Shown: positions 43,820 through 55,449, counted from the stretch's first letter. The stretch is 64,000 nt of DNA from Zizania palustris (GCA_019279435.1 JAAALK010000285.1:63970865-64034864), one strand, 5' to 3'. Program-made: numbers and translations. Notes: generated by a model from the letters alone, not told the origin.

Positions 43820-46474
43820 CTAACGGAGGACAAAAAAAACAGCACGTAAGTGTTCAACATGTTCAGTGAGAGACTTGCTATAAACCAAGATATCATCGAA
43901 GTATACAACCACAAAACGTCCTATAAAGTGCTGTAGGACTTCATTCATCAAGCGCATGAAGGTACTAGGTGCATTAGTAAGTCCAAAAGGCATGACAAGC
44001 CACTCATATAATCCAAACTTTGTTTTAAAAGCAGTTTTCCATTCATCACCTAGTTTCATGCGAATTTGGTGGTAGCCACTACGGAGATCGATCTTAGTAA
44101 AGATAATGGCACCACTAAGCTCATCAAGCATGTCATCCAATCTAGGAATAGGGTGTCGATATCGAATGGTGATATTATTAATAGCATGACAATCAACACA
44201 CATGCGCCAACTACCATCTTTCTTAGGTACCAAAAGAACGGGTACAACACAAGGACTAAGGCTTTCACGAACGTACCCACGATCAAGAAGGTCATGTACT
44301 TGGCGCTCAATTTCTTTTGTCTCCTCTGGATTGGTATGGTACGCTGCACGATTAGGAAGAGACGCTCCCGGGACCAAATCAATTTGGTGCTCGATGCCGC
44401 GTATCGGTGGCAGCCCGGGTGGTATCTCAGCAGGAAAAACATCGTTAAACTCCTGCAAAAGGTCAGTGACTACAGCAGGAACAGAGCTAGGAATGTTCGC
44501 ATGTGAAAACAGCACGTTCGTGCAAATCAAGCCATATAGCAAGGGAGTATCATCACAAATTTCAGCAAGGTCAGTTTTAGTTGCAAGCATGACACGTCCT
44601 TTCAGATTAATAACTTGTGATGAAGAAGGAGAAGCAAGTTTATCTTTCTGTTGCCTCGAAAGCGTTTTGGCTACTTGCTGATTTTCAGAAGGTTGTTTGC
44701 TCTTTTGGGTGTCCCTAGCATGTTTTTCTTGTTCAAATTTCACGATTTCAGCAGGAGTCATAGGAAGCAATGTAACTTTCTTTCCTTTATACATAAATGT
44801 GTACTTATTGCTCCTACCATGGTGTGTAGCATCAATATCATACTCCCAAGGTCTACCAAGTAACAGAGAACATGCTTGCATTGGTACTACATCAAAATCA
44901 GCAACTCCGAAGTATGTACCAATGGAAAATTCGATGTGAGCAGTTTGTGTTACCTTGACCTTACCGCTATTGTTGAACCATTGCACATGGTAAGGGTGTG
45001 GATGCGCACGTGTGGGAAGTTGAAGCTTCGTTACCATGTCGTGGCTCACCAAATTGTTGCAACTACCGCTGTCGATGATGACACGTACATGACGGTCATT
45101 GACGACGAAGAAGGTCTGAAACAGATTATTACGTTGTGCCCGATCGTCCTGCTCCATGTGAGTGCTCAAGACGTGTTGTACAATAAGTGCTTCAAGGTTG
45201 GCAGAGGCATCCGGCGCAAAAACAGCGTCATCGTCGAATGTATCGTCATCTCCTGCAATGTTAGCAGCAAGCGCATATTCATCTTCAACATCACTAGCAC
45301 TTATGTAGCCACCATCTTCCGTAGCAATATAAGCCCGCTGACTAGGGCAGTCCTTCATAACGTGTCCGAATCCTTTGCATCGGTGACACTGGATCGCTGC
45401 AGAACGTGCGGTAGAGGCCGCCGAGGAGGTGGGCTTGGCTGGCGCCTTGGATGCTGCAGCCTTGCAGCTCTCCGCCTGAGCTGTAGATGTAGAAGGTGCT
45501 GATGTAGCCATCAGTCGAGAAGGTGGTGGAGGTGGTCGTTGCTGCTGCCCACTTGAGCGTGAAGTGGCACCACCAATGTTGGTCCTCATGCTGCGTTGTG
45601 GTTGTTGGCGACCCTGCAATTCTTTTTCTGCAAGCATAGCAAGGTGGAAAAGACGAGTGATAGTATTGTATTCTTTATAATCAATGATATCCTGAATTTC
45701 ACGTCTTAAACCACCATAAAAATGGGCCATTTTATCCTCATTGTCCTCCTCAATTTCAGCACGCATGCAACCTATTTGCAACTCCTGATAATACTCCTCT
45801 ACCGATTTATTTCCTTGGTTTAGGCGCTGCAATTTTTTTCTCAAATCACGTTTATATGAAGGAGGGACCCATCTACCACGCATTTGCCATTTTAACATAT
45901 CCCAAGTTTGTGGTTCATTGCCAACCTGAACTATTTCAGTCCACCAAAGAAGAGCATATCCAGTGAAGTCACTAGTAGCTAAGCGCACGCGGTGGATAGC
46001 AGGAACCATGTGAGCATTAAATTTTTGTTCGACTGACATCTCCCAATCTAAATATGCATCTGGATCATAGGTGCCAGCAAAAGGAGGTACTGAAAATTTT
46101 ACCTTAGAGTAGGGATCATTGTTCCTGTGGTTGTCATTGTTACCTCGTGGAGGGCGGTTGTGGTGGCCGCCCATACCTTGACGGTTGAATTGAAAGCGAT
46201 GACGTGCAGCCTCGTCAGGGTCAATGGCTTTGTTTCCGGCATAGGATAGGTCGTCTTCCTCTTCAATATGATCGTCTTCCTCTTCAACATGGTCATCGTT
46301 GGCTCGTGCAGCAGGCAAACGTGTTTCCAAGGTAGTCATTCGGTCCACTAGGTCAGCCACAGTACGCGCGAGACGTTCGATGGAATGTTGGGTCTGCCGC
46401 TGAGACTCTAGTAGAGCACGTCGTGAGACACAGTCATTAAAATCAGATGGAGGGGTGCCGCTGTTATCTGCCAT
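43820..46474 (-). CDS. Crm2 gag-protease-RT, long open segment
   Basis: ATG 46474 (MADNSGTPPSDF) chosen by match to Crm1; the frame is open eight codons further upstream. Order: gag, acidic linker, Ser/Ala-rich region, CCHC knuckle (CHRCKGFGHVMKDC, about residue 361), aspartic protease (IIDSGSCNNLVS, about residue 465), RT with ARMCVDCHAIN-like block, KIDLRSGYHQIRM and the catalytic YFDDILVYSK (about residue 858). Open for about 884 codons, then TAG at 43820-43822. A functional copy would continue to the LTR, so this is a truncated polyprotein. Confidence 0.88.
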   Translation of the reverse strand: MADNSGTPPSDFNDCVSRRALLESQRQTQHSIERLARTVADLVDRMTTLETRLPAARANDDHVEEEDDHIEEEDDLSYAGNKAIDPDEAARHRFQFNRQGMGGHHNRPPRGNNDNHRNNDPYSKVKFSVPPFAGTYDPDAYLDWEMSVEQKFNAHMVPAIHRVRLATSDFTGYALLWWTEIVQVGNEPQTWDMLKWQMRGRWVPPSYKRDLRKKLQRLNQGNKSVEEYYQELQIGCMRAEIEEDNEDKMAHFYGGLRREIQDIIDYKEYNTITRLFHLAMLAEKELQGRQQPQRSMRTNIGGATSRSSGQQQRPPPPPSRLMATSAPSTSTAQAESCKAAASKAPAKPTSSAASTARSAAIQCHRCKGFGHVMKDCPSQRAYIATEDGGYISASDVEDEYALAANIAGDDDTFDDDAVFAPDASANLEALIVQHVLSTHMEQDDRAQRNNLFQTFFVVNDRHVRVIIDSGSCNNLVSHDMVTKLQLPTRAHPHPYHVQWFNNSGKVKVTQTAHIEFSIGTYFGVADFDVVPMQACSLLLGRPWEYDIDATHHGRSNKYTFMYKGKKVTLLPMTPAEIVKFEQEKHARDTQKSKQPSENQQVAKTLSRQQKDKLASPSSSQVINLKGRVMLATKTDLAEICDDTPLLYGLICTNVLFSHANIPSSVPAVVTDLLQEFNDVFPAEIPPGLPPIRGIEHQIDLVPGASLPNRAAYHTNPEETKEIERQVHDLLDRGYVRESLSPCVVPVLLVPKKDGSWRMCVDCHAINNITIRYRHPIPRLDDMLDELSGAIIFTKIDLRSGYHQIRMKLGDEWKTAFKTKFGLYEWLVMPFGLTNAPSTFMRLMNEVLQHFIGRFVVVYFDDILVYSKSLTEHVEHLRAVFFVLR

Positions 46475-47660
46475 GTTAGTGAAAAGATAAAACAACAAAG
46501 AATAATCCTATGCAAAACAGCTAGGTGGGGTGGTGGGTGTGTGGTGGAAGCAATCCGTCAAGCACCTTACTCACGCTTGCAAGTGTTCTTACCATGCCGC
46601 AGTGAGGTCACCGGCCTACAGGTGATGAACCAAGTGGAGGGTGGTGGCAATTGCAAGGAATGAACCTGTCCTGACCAAGAGAAAGGTGTAGCTTGGAAGG
46701 CAAAGTGAGTAGCAAGGATTAGCGATAATAATAACAGTTAAACCAAGTTCAATAAGTATTCCATAGTACTCGTCAAAGTTACTGGCCTTAGTGCTCCCAA
46801 GGTGAAAATTCAAGCAATAGAGGGAAACTATGTGCCCAAAACTCAAATGGAAACAATAACAGGATCTGTTACCGCCGCTGATACTTCTGTTACTACCGCT
46901 GATCGGACAAGAGTTCGGACAAGAGATCGGACAAGCAGAATCTGTTACTGCCGCCGATAATGCTGTTACTACCGCTGACCGGACAAGAGTTCGGACAAGA
47001 GATCGGACAAGCAAAATCTGTTACTGCCGCCGATAATGCTGTTACTACCACTTCTTCTTTTTTTTTGATTTTTTTTTCTCTCTTCTTTTTTTCACTCTAT
47101 TTTTTTTGAACAAGGATGACCAGAGATGCAACCACAAAAATTGGCACCTACAACTGAGGTGGGATGTGGCTCACAAAAATTCAAACAAGTTCGCTGTCCG
47201 GCGAGCAAAAACTTTGACCAATTTTTTTCTTTATCTTCCTGATTTTTTTTGGCGATTTTGGTGAGCGCTAACAGGGGAACCGTGTTAGGGTACCCACCCA
47301 AATTGGGTCAGGAACACGCTCAAAAAATTTCAGATTTTTCTGCCAAACGAGCGAAAAGTTGTGCCTGTTTTACTGAAGGGGGGTCACAAAGACTCGATGT
47401 GGAAAAACGAAATAGGGTTGCGGAAGGGGGGTTTTTCGGTGGGGAATTTTTGAGACACAAGAACAACTACTACTCAAACGACACAAAGGGATTACTAAAC
47501 CAGCAACAAGACTCGACCAAGAACACAAACTCAACAAGGTTAAAACTGAAATTAAAATCGCAAGGGACAAAGGGGTTCTCGGTGGGATTTTTTTTGGTGC
47601 GGTTTTCTAGACTCTAGGTAAAAACAAAAGCAGATCGAGATTACCTAACGGGAAATCTGA
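46475..47660 (-). other. Crm2 untranslated leader
   Basis: Colinear with the Crm1 leader except for the tandem array. No convincing ORF. Confidence 0.75.
46864..47048. repeat. Tandem array in the Crm2 leader (76-bp unit)
   Basis: Unit starts (ATCTGTTAC) at 46864, 46940 and 47016, so the period is 76 bp, about 2.4 copies. Each unit contains CTGTTACTACCGCTGA(C/T) segments followed by the same 12-bp GACAAGAG(A/T)TCG motif as in Crm1. The 36-bp block of the Crm1 array is replaced by a different sequence. Confidence 0.9.
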
Positions 47661-47672
47661 GCTCTGATACCA
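47661..47672 (-). promoter_or_regulatory. Crm2 primer binding site (tRNA-iMet type)
   Basis: Minus strand TGGTATCAGAGC, two bases from the LTR. Confidence 0.95.
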
Positions 47673-47674
47673 AC

Positions 47675-48585
47675 TGATGGGGGATTGGTCCCGATCTTCC
47701 ACTAGGTAAAGGATAACTTGGGTTGGTGGAGAATCTCGACGTTGGCGATCCAAGGCTCCGGTCCGGTGGATCAAAACCTTGCAATCGTTACACCACTGTC
47801 TCCGTTGGTTATCAACCACGCAGGACGCGATTGACCTCGCCACGAAGGCTAATTCCTGCAAGCGAACCCAAGAACACAAGCAAGAACAGGAAGGATACAA
47901 GTCGAATGCCAAAACACAGACAAACAATGATAAGGTGAGGTTTCACAAACGCCAATGCAGCAGCCAATCGGTCCGGTGCAAGAGGCGGGATCTAAACACA
48001 ACAGTGTAGATGCAAACAAAGCAAAACCTAACCCTAAAGGCGGCTGGAGAGAATATATAGGGCGTGGGCAGCCTGTGGAAGGCGTACAGACTTGGGCTGT
48101 GGGCTAGAAGATGTACAGACTCGAACTATGGGCCAACACGGCCCAGTTCTGTCAAGCAGGACTGTTTTAAATACGCAGGTAGACTCGAGACTTCAAATGA
48201 GACGAAACCAATGGAAAAATATCCGTCTTCTCCTTAGCTTTCCAAAAAGTCCAAGAACGCGCCAATCGGACTTCGTATGAGGAAGTTATGCCCATTTTGG
48301 TGCATGGTGGTCGATGTAGTCCGAACCAGCGAATTCTTGACTTCAAATCATCCGTGCGCCTCCGTCTTCAACTCCAACTCTTCTATTCCATCTCCCATGT
48401 TCCTAAGCAACAAAATATCACTAGTATTCAGTAGCATCCCATCCAAACAAATATTAACATAGTTGCTAAGGAAAGAATTAACCTCATGGTTCAAACGACG
48501 GGCACGGGCGTGTGTGATTGGTCCTTGTAGTTGAATTGTAGGTGGAGGCTCCATGTGTGTATCAGGTGAAGTGATGTCCTCATCA
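47675..48585 (-). repeat. Crm2 5' LTR (911 bp)
   Basis: TGATGGGGGATTGG at 47675 to GATGTCCTCATCA at 48585. Aligns with 40964-41872 and with the Crm1 LTR over its whole length. The pol tail frame is preserved at 48348-48554. Confidence 0.95.
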
Positions 48586-48590
48586 GTATA
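48586..48590 (+). repeat. Target-site duplication of Crm2, right copy (GTATA)
   Basis: Matches 40959-40963; excision of Crm2 plus one copy restores the Cop4 RNase H frame. Confidence 0.92.
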
Positions 48591-49555
48591 TTTCTTGGAA
48601 CTTTTTCAACTCACTGCGGCTCCATTGAGGCAAAACACAAAACTAGATTGCGATCGAGAATCATCTTTATCGATCTAAAAGCTAGCATCCGTATAACCAC
48701 TTACAACGAGCTCCTCTTCACCACCATAAACCAGGAACATTTCCTCAGTCCTTCTCAAGTACTTTAGGATACTCTTTACTATAGCCCAGTGACTTTCACC
48801 CGGGTTCGATTGGTACCTGCTCGTAACACTTAGAGCATATGACACATCTGGGCATGTACATAGCATGACATACATGATGGATCCAATTGTGGAGGCATAC
48901 GAGATTGCACTCATCTTTTCTAGCTCATCAGGTGTCACAGCACACTGAGTCTTACTAAGAGAAATACCATGTGACATTGGCAGGAATTCCTTCTTAGAAT
49001 TCTGCATTTTGAACAATTTCAAAAACTTGTCAATGTATATACTTTGGCTTAATCCAATTAACCATTTTGATTTATTTCTATAGATCTTTATGCCCAAAAT
49101 GTATGCTGCCTCTCTAAGATCTTTCATCGAAAAACTGTTTTTCAGTGAAGTCTTGACAACATTCAACAAAGGAATGTCGTTTCTGATCAACAATATGTCA
49201 TCCACATAGAGGACCAAAAACATAAGTGAGCTCCCACTAGCCGTTTTGTAAACACAAGGCTCTTCTTCGTTCTTGATGAAGCCAAATCATTTGACTACCT
49301 CATTAAAACGAAGATTCCAACTTCGAGAAGCTTGCTTCAATCCATAAATGGACTTTAGCAACTTACAAACTTTCCCAGCATTCCCTAGACCGTCAAGACC
49401 TTCAGGCTGTGTCATGTACACATCCTCACTTAGGTTTCCATTTAGGAAAGCCGTCTTGACATCCATTTTCCATATCTCATAATCACACAATACGACAATA
49501 GCTAGGATGATCCGAATAGACTTAAGCATAGCGATAGGCAAAAACGTTTCATCAT
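48586..49555 (-). pseudogene. Cop4 reverse transcriptase and RNase H start
   Basis: RT blocks: IWKMDVKTAFLNGNL, YMTQPEGL, SIYGLKQASRSWN, catalytic YVDDILLIRND, KDLREAAYILGIKIYR, then SYASTIGSIMYVMLC, PDVSYALSVTSRYQ and the RNase H start VSGYTDASF. One TGA near 49287 lies in the same frame, and a TGG-to-TGA occurs near 48613 in the last part before Crm2. RT is cut at 49555 by the Tat2 LTR. Confidence 0.9.
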
Positions 49556-50049
49556 TGTTGGGGAAAATACTTCATCCTCAGGGTCTCTACAGTAATAAGA
49601 CAAAGGCAATCTACTAAACCGAAGTTCTAGTATTAACTCCGGTTTAGTACATGATAAAGCTCGAAGAATCCATGCAGACTTCTGTTCGGAGTATAACTTC
49701 GAAGGTTGAATCTTCAGAGAGCTTCTCTGCCAGCCAGGATGGAAGACTTATCTTCTTTCCGATTAGATTAGTCTTTTACTATTTTAACCCTATTAGGGGT
49801 ACCAAATAGTTTCTACTATGTAGGTTGTAATTTAGGGGTAAAAAAGTCTTTTCCTTAAGATTTTTACCTATAAATACCCCCCCTTTTCACCCTGTAATAG
49901 GCATCGAATACTCAATTATTCAATACACAACTTCGAACTGCTTCGAGCTATTATCCAATTCGGAGGCTTGAAATAGTTCACTTCACAAACACTTCATTTG
50001 GTAGTTCTTAATCTCCAAAAACCTGTTAGCGTAATCTTTTACGCCAATA
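49556..50049 (+). repeat. Tat2 5' LTR (494 bp)
   Basis: TGTTGGGGAAAATACTTC to ACGCCAATA (terminal CA mutated to TA). TATA-like CCTATAAATACCCCCC near 49868. Its U3 is quite different from the LTR at 55805, while the U5 end matches. Confidence 0.9.
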
Positions 50050-50051
50050 GT

Positions 50052-50066
50052 TGGCACCGTCCATGG
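50052..50066 (+). promoter_or_regulatory. Tat2 primer binding site
   Basis: TGGCACCGTCCATGG, a mutated form of the Tat3 site TGGCGCCGTCCGTGG. This is the tRNA site class used by RIRE2/Grande-like elements; I do not assign the tRNA. Confidence 0.75.
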
Positions 50067-50112
50067 GGAACCTAGTCCAAAAAACTTCGTTCTCTACCAA
50101 GTTCTCAGAACC

Positions 50113-51640
50113 ATGCCTCCTAAGCGGAGTTCAGGTGGTAGTCCTACTCGGAGGTCCCCTCGGACTTTCGGAACAAGATCTTCGAATACAATCGAGGTCG
50201 GAGGACATTCAGTAATTCCTCCACCTCAGACCCCCGAAGGGAATTCCCTTCCTCGAGCATACGGAGTTACTCCTCCAACTCCATTTATGCTTTGGCCAGA
50301 CGGAGTCCCTTCTTCAACTCCGACTGTGCTTCGAACTGACATGTACAGTTCTCAAGACCCGGAAGATCCTTCCGGAAGAATTGAAGACGGTCTTGGCGAC
50401 ATGGCAACCCAGATGGCCAGTATCCAAGCTGAAGTGGCGAGGTAGAGGCAAGAAGCCACAGATAGGCTTCGTTCTCAGGCCACCCCGGTCATTCCCAAAG
50501 TGCCTCAAGATGACGATCTTCTTTATCCTGAAGCCCCAGAGAACGCTTCCTTCGATAGCGAGTCTCCGCTGCATCCTGAGTTACAAAAAGTGCGCGTCGA
50601 CCCTAAGTTTAAAACATCAAAGCTCTATAAGTACTCCGGAGAAGAGGATCCGGGGGAGTTCTCCCATTCGTATGCTTTGGCAATTGATGATAGCGGAGGA
50701 GTTCGAGACACCATGGCCAAGTGTTTCTCCATTGCTCTCGAAGGGGTGGCTTTGCGTTGGTTCTGGTCCTTGAAGCCAGATCAATTAGAACTTGGGAGCA
50801 GTTAAGGAGGAAGTTTATAAGTAAATTTTAGGGTACCTACGTACCCCCAATGTCTACAGGAAGTCTTTTCCATGTGAAGCAGCTACCTGGAGAAACTTTA
50901 AGACAATTTTTTCAAGCGCTTCACTCATATGAAGTCACAAATACGGGGACTGACTACGTCGTCCGTGGTTGATGCAGCCCGAGAGGGAGTTACTCATGCG
51001 GGACTCCTTGATAAACTTCATCGGAAACAAATATCCTCTGTAGCACAGCTGATGGCTTATTTTGAAGAATATGCTAGGTCAGAAGAAGGGTGGCTCCGAA
51101 AAACAGCTTCAACTCTGTCAATCCTGCAAGAAGTCAAGCTCGAAGTAAAGATTTCAACACCTTCGCAGGGGCCTAGCATCGAGGTCCAGCATGGCAGGCG
51201 TCGGGGGCAAAAGCATCCTCGCTCCGAAGTCCTAAACATTGCTCCTCCGAAGAAATTTGCCCCTAGAAATCCACAAGCTTCGGGAAGCAAGACCAGTGGC
51301 TGGAGGCCACCAGGGAAGCCAGCTGGCAAAGCCCAGGCCTTCTTCTGCTGTGTTCATGGTGAAAATCGGAGTCACGCTACTGATGCGTGCAAGTCTATAC
51401 TCGCTTTAAGAGGCGAGTACCTCGAAAGGACCTCTGGTCGAGGCACTACTGACTGAGTACCTTTTGAGGCATGTGCGGAGCCTGTGCAGGCTGTCTCACG
51501 CATAGACAACATCGACCCCACAAGGCAACCTCTAGTAGTCAATATTATGCCACCTCCGAAGCTGGAAGATGGCCAAAATCGGGGAAAAGGGTAGTCTTCC
51601 CCATTTTCGGAGGAGGGACCCTCGGCAGTATGTTGAAGAG
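50113..51640 (+). pseudogene. gag: Tat2 gag (broken)
   Basis: ATG 50113 (MPPKRSSGGSPTRRSPR), Pro/Ser-rich N-terminus, then the gag domain (KFKTSKLYKYSGEEDPGEF, LEGVALRWFWSLKP, LPGETLRQ, SVVDAAREGVTHAGLLDKL). TGG-to-TAG stop at 50443-50445. A one-base loss near 50778 is balanced by a one-base gain near 50913, so the frame returns. CGA-to-TGA at 51454-51456, then a frameshift near 51585. The FCCVHGENRSHATDACK stretch near 51345 is the Cys/His knuckle-like region. Confidence 0.85.
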
Positions 51641-52515
51641 ACAGCAAAGAGAATATGTCCAAGAAGTAGGCCATATTGGAACTTCATCGTCTGCAGCTAC
51701 CATGCCCGAGTGGTCCTATGTGCCGATATCTTTCTCTACAGATGATGCAGCTGGTATAAAGTTTCCACATGCAGATCTCCTTGTTATTACTGCCGATATA
51801 GCAGGGACTAAAGTCCGGAGAGTGTTGATTGACGGAGGGAGTTCAGTAGATATCATCATCATTCAAGCCTTCGATCAGCTCTGTATCTCCAGGAAACATC
51901 TCCTCCCCACAACTTGTCCTCTGCAAGGATTCACAGGACCTCCTCTTGATGCCCTCGGCCAGATAGGTCTGGAGGTTGCTTTCGGAGAGGGGCTCCTGGC
52001 AAGGACGGAGTAAGTAATCTTCGATGTAGTAGATGCCCCTTATGCATATAATGTTACCTTCGAAAGGGGCATATTAAATCAGTTTGGAGCCATGGCGCAT
52101 CATAACTATTTATGTATGAAGATGCCCACACAAGCGGGAGTACTCACTATCTTCGGAGATCAAGCCACTGCGCGAAGAGCAGAATATGGTGATGGCCCCC
52201 TCTCGACCCGAGACAAGTGAACAATGTACAAGGCAATCCGGAGGATATCTCTGTTCCAGGTGAACCTTCGAAGAAGTCCTTCCCAAGACCCAACCCCGAC
52301 GGAGAAATTATAACGAAGGTTATTGTAAAAGACGGCAAAGACTATTCTTTTCAGTTCGGCAAAGATTTGCCTCCAGAAATCGCTACTTCGTTAGAAAAGG
52401 TAGTTGAAGAAAATTTCGATGTCTTTGCTTGGTCTGATGAAGACATTCCGAGAGTCAGTCGAGATATCATTGAGCATAGATTGCTTGTGAACCCGAGGGT
52501 TCAACCTGTTTGACA
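51641..52515 (+). pseudogene. Tat2 protease region (broken)
   Basis: Contains the Tat-type aspartic protease motif RRVLIDGGSSVDIII (about 51815-51860) with hydrophobic flap segments (PLDALGQIGLEVAFGEG). A Glu-to-stop change at 52011-52013 interrupts it. The frame goes on with FDVVDAPYAYNVTF. 52217-52513 is a linker to RT (PPEIATSLEKVVEENFDVFAWSDEDIP). The DGG in place of DSG/DTG is normal for this lineage. Confidence 0.8.
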
Positions 52516-55449
52516 AGGACTTCGGAAGTTATCCGTGGAGAGGGCCATCCTTGCTAAAGCAGAAGTGAAAAATTGTTGAAGGCTGGGATCATCAGAGAAG
52601 TAGCTCATACGGAGTGGTTAGCTAACCCAGTCTTCATCAGAAAGAAATCCTTCGGGAAGTGCCGCATGTGTATTGATTTTACATCCTTGAATAAAGCATG
52701 CCCATGTGACCCCTATCCCATGCCCTGAATTGATCAATTAGTTGATTCCACTACTGGTTCGGAGTTATTAAGCTTGCTCGACGTGTATTCTGGCTATCAT
52801 CAAATCTGGTTAAAGCACGAAGATGAAATTAAAACAAGCTTTATAACTCCGTCAGGAGTCTTCTGCTATGTAAGAATGCCTTTTGGCTTAAGAAATGCCG
52901 GAGCAACCTTTTCGAGGTTAATTGCTCAAGCTCTAGGTCATCAAATAGGCTGCAATGTAGAAGTCTATATGGATGATATTGTAATAAAGAGTGCTTTAAA
53001 GCACCAACATAGCCTAGACTTAACAGAAACGTTCAATAGCCTTCAGGCATGTGGAGTCCATCTCAACCCCGAAAAATGTATCTTTGGGGCTCAGGCTGAA
53101 AAGTTGTTAGGGTATCTAGTTTCGAGTAGAGGGATTGAAGCTAGCCCTACTCAAATAATTGCATTGCAAAGGATGGCTCCGCTAGAAAATTTAAAGCAAG
53201 TGCAAAAGCTAACTAGCCGTCTAGCAGCACTTAGCAGATTTCTAGCAAAGTCTGCGGAGCGAAGTTTGCCTATTTTCAAAGCATTGAAAGGCTCTGAAGA
53301 TTTTGCATGGACACCGGAGTGTCAAAAGAGTTTTGATGATATTAAAAATTATCTTAGCAACCTCGTTACACTCACTGTGCTCGTTGCGGACGAAACCCTA
53401 CTCCTCTACTTTGCAGCTACTGGCTCTACTGTTAGTGTAGTCCTTGTCTGAGAAGTTAATTTCAATGGGAAGTTGGTGCAAAATCCAGTCTATTTTGTAT
53501 CTGAAGCCTTATCTGGAGCAAAAACAAGATATTCTGAGCTTGAGAAGTTCACTTATGCTTTGATAATGGCTTCGAGAAAATTACGACATTATTTTCTAGC
53601 ACATAATGTAGTTGTACCAACTTCGTATCCCTTGGGAGATATGCTCCGAAGAAAAGATTCTACGGGAAGAATTGGAAAATGGGTTGTTGAGCTAGCACCA
53701 TTTGGCATCTCCTTCGTAGCAAGGACAGCAATCAAGTCACAAGTGGTGGCAGATTTTGTGGCAGAGTGGACTCTATCTGTAGTATGGGCTCCGGAGAAAT
53801 CAAATGAAGGAATTTGGACTATATACTCCGATAGAGCTTTTCAAGCATCTGGAGCAGGCATCAGAGCAGTAATAATTTCGCCTTCAGGGCAAAGAGCGAT
53901 GTACTCCGCAAGGCTCAACTTTAAGTCCACCAATAATATAGCGGAGTATGAAGGAATTTTGTTAGGACTTCGAAAGGCGCGTGCTTTGGGTGCTACAAGA
54001 GTTGTTATTAAAATACATTCTCAAATTGTAGCAGGGCACATCGATAAAAGTTTTCAAGTTCGTCATCCGCAGCTTGCAAAATATTTGGAAGAGATCCGTA
54101 AAATCGAAGCAACATTCAAAGGGATTTCCATCCGAAGTATACCAAGATCTGAAAATATGCAAGCTGATACTTTAGTGAAAGCTGCAGCTGGAGCTATGGA
54201 CATCCGGACGGAGGTTCTTTGCATTCCAAGTACTGATTGGCGGAGCTCAATTATGGAATTGTTACAAGGTGAAGCAAATTTGCCTGAAGGGCCAAAGCTT
54301 TCGAGGTTGAAGTTAAGAGTTCAAAATTATCGTGTCATCAATGTTATTCTCTATCAGGCTGGAGTATGTTCCCCTCTGCTCCGATGTATATCTCAAGCCG
54401 AAGGTTAAGAGATGCTTTGAGAAATTCATGAAGGCCTTTGTGGTAGCCATCTTGCCCCTCGGGCTTTGACAGGAAAAACACTTCGCCAGGGGCTTTATTG
54501 GCCTACAATAGTAGCTGATGCGGAGAGCTTAGTTCGCACATGCCAAGGTTGTCAATGGATGGGAAGACGAATTCATCATCCGCCAACAACTCTTCAAGTC
54601 ATTGCTCCAGTTTGGCCCATGGCCACATGGGGCATGGACCTCATTGGCCCCTTCCCAGTAGCAAAAGGAAATCTGAAATTCGCAGTGGTAGCAATTGAGT
54701 ATTTTTCCAGGTGGGTCGAAGCGGAACCCCTCACAGCTATCACTTCAAATAATGTGCAAAAGTTCTTGTGGAAGAATATTATATGCAGATTTGGAGTGCC
54801 TCGACAGCTCACAGTTGACAATGGGACACAATTTGATGCAGAGCCCTTCAAGAAGTTTTGCAAAGATCTTGGCATACAAATATGCTTTGCTGCTGTGCGC
54901 CATCCTTAGTCTAATGGAGCTATCGCAAGGGTTAATGGTAATATTCTATCAGGGCTGAATCGAAGAATAGTAGGGTTAGCAAAGGGGTTGTGGACCGAAG
55001 AGCTCCCGAATATTTTATGGTCCATTCGGACCACTCAAACAAGGTCCACATGTTTTACTCCTTTCAGATTATTATTTGGAGATGAAGCTATGATGCCGAC
55101 AGAGCTTAAAGGAGGATCTCTTAGCAGCACCGAGCCTGAAATAGAAGGAGAAAGGCAAGCTTCGCTTGATTTAACAGAAGAGACAAGGCTTTGGGCTGTG
55201 GCTAATTTGTAGAAATATCAACAGCAAACGAAGACTTGGTATGACCCGAAGGTTAAGCTTAATGAACTTAAGCCAGGTCACTTAGTTTTGCGAAGAATCA
55301 TAGCACTAGGGAAATTAGGAAATAAGTGGGAAGGTCCATATATTATTCTGCATTCAGGACGCCCTGGTTCTTTCAAGCTAGCTAATATAGAAGGCGAAGA
55401 GTTAAAGCATGCCTGGCATGCAGAGCACTTAAAATGATATTTCGCATAG
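52516..55449 (+). pseudogene. pol: Tat2 pol: RT, RNase H, archaeal-type RNase H, integrase (broken)
   Basis: RT (52774-53451) has DVYSGYHQIWL, RMPFGLRNAGATF and the catalytic YMDDIV. Classical RNase H follows (PVYFVSEALSGAKTRYSELEK), then a second RNase H of the Tat-lineage kind (TIYSDRAFQASGAGI, NIAEYEGIL, VIKIHSQIV, QADTLVKAAAG). The third acidic residue of that domain, Asp in Tat3, is His here, so this domain is probably dead. Integrase (54466-55449) has CQGCQWMG, WGMDLIGPFP, TVDNGTQFD and a damaged Glu motif (SNGAIARVNG instead of SNGAVERANG). Pol ends at TAG 55447-55449. Many stops. Confidence 0.85.

Larger units (their letters stand above)
40964..48585 (-). mobile_element. Crm2: complete CRM-like Ty3/gypsy chromovirus (7,622 bp)
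   Basis: Both LTRs, PBS, leader, gag-pol and polypurine tract are present, flanked by GTATA on both sides. Minus strand. The two LTRs differ by roughly 15-20 changes over about 910 bp by eye, so the insertion is young on the scale of this cluster. The CRM assignment rests on the Met-tRNA primer, the absence of a canonical chromodomain and a pol C-terminus that extends into the LTR; it is an inference. Pol is broken in at least four places. Confidence 0.9.
38858..49555 (-). mobile_element. Cop4: Ty1/copia retrotransposon (Angela/BARE-like), 3' half
   Basis: Minus-strand element: RT 48586-49555, RNase H 40598-40963, 3' untranslated region, polypurine tract and 3' LTR. Crm2 splits the RNase H, and Tat2 cuts RT at 49555. 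The AAGTGGGATATTG tract followed by TGAAAGATATGCCC resembles the PPT/LTR start of Angela/BARE elements, and the other LTR end (TTCCCCAAC in sense) also fits. Its 5' half lies off-window. Confidence 0.75.
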
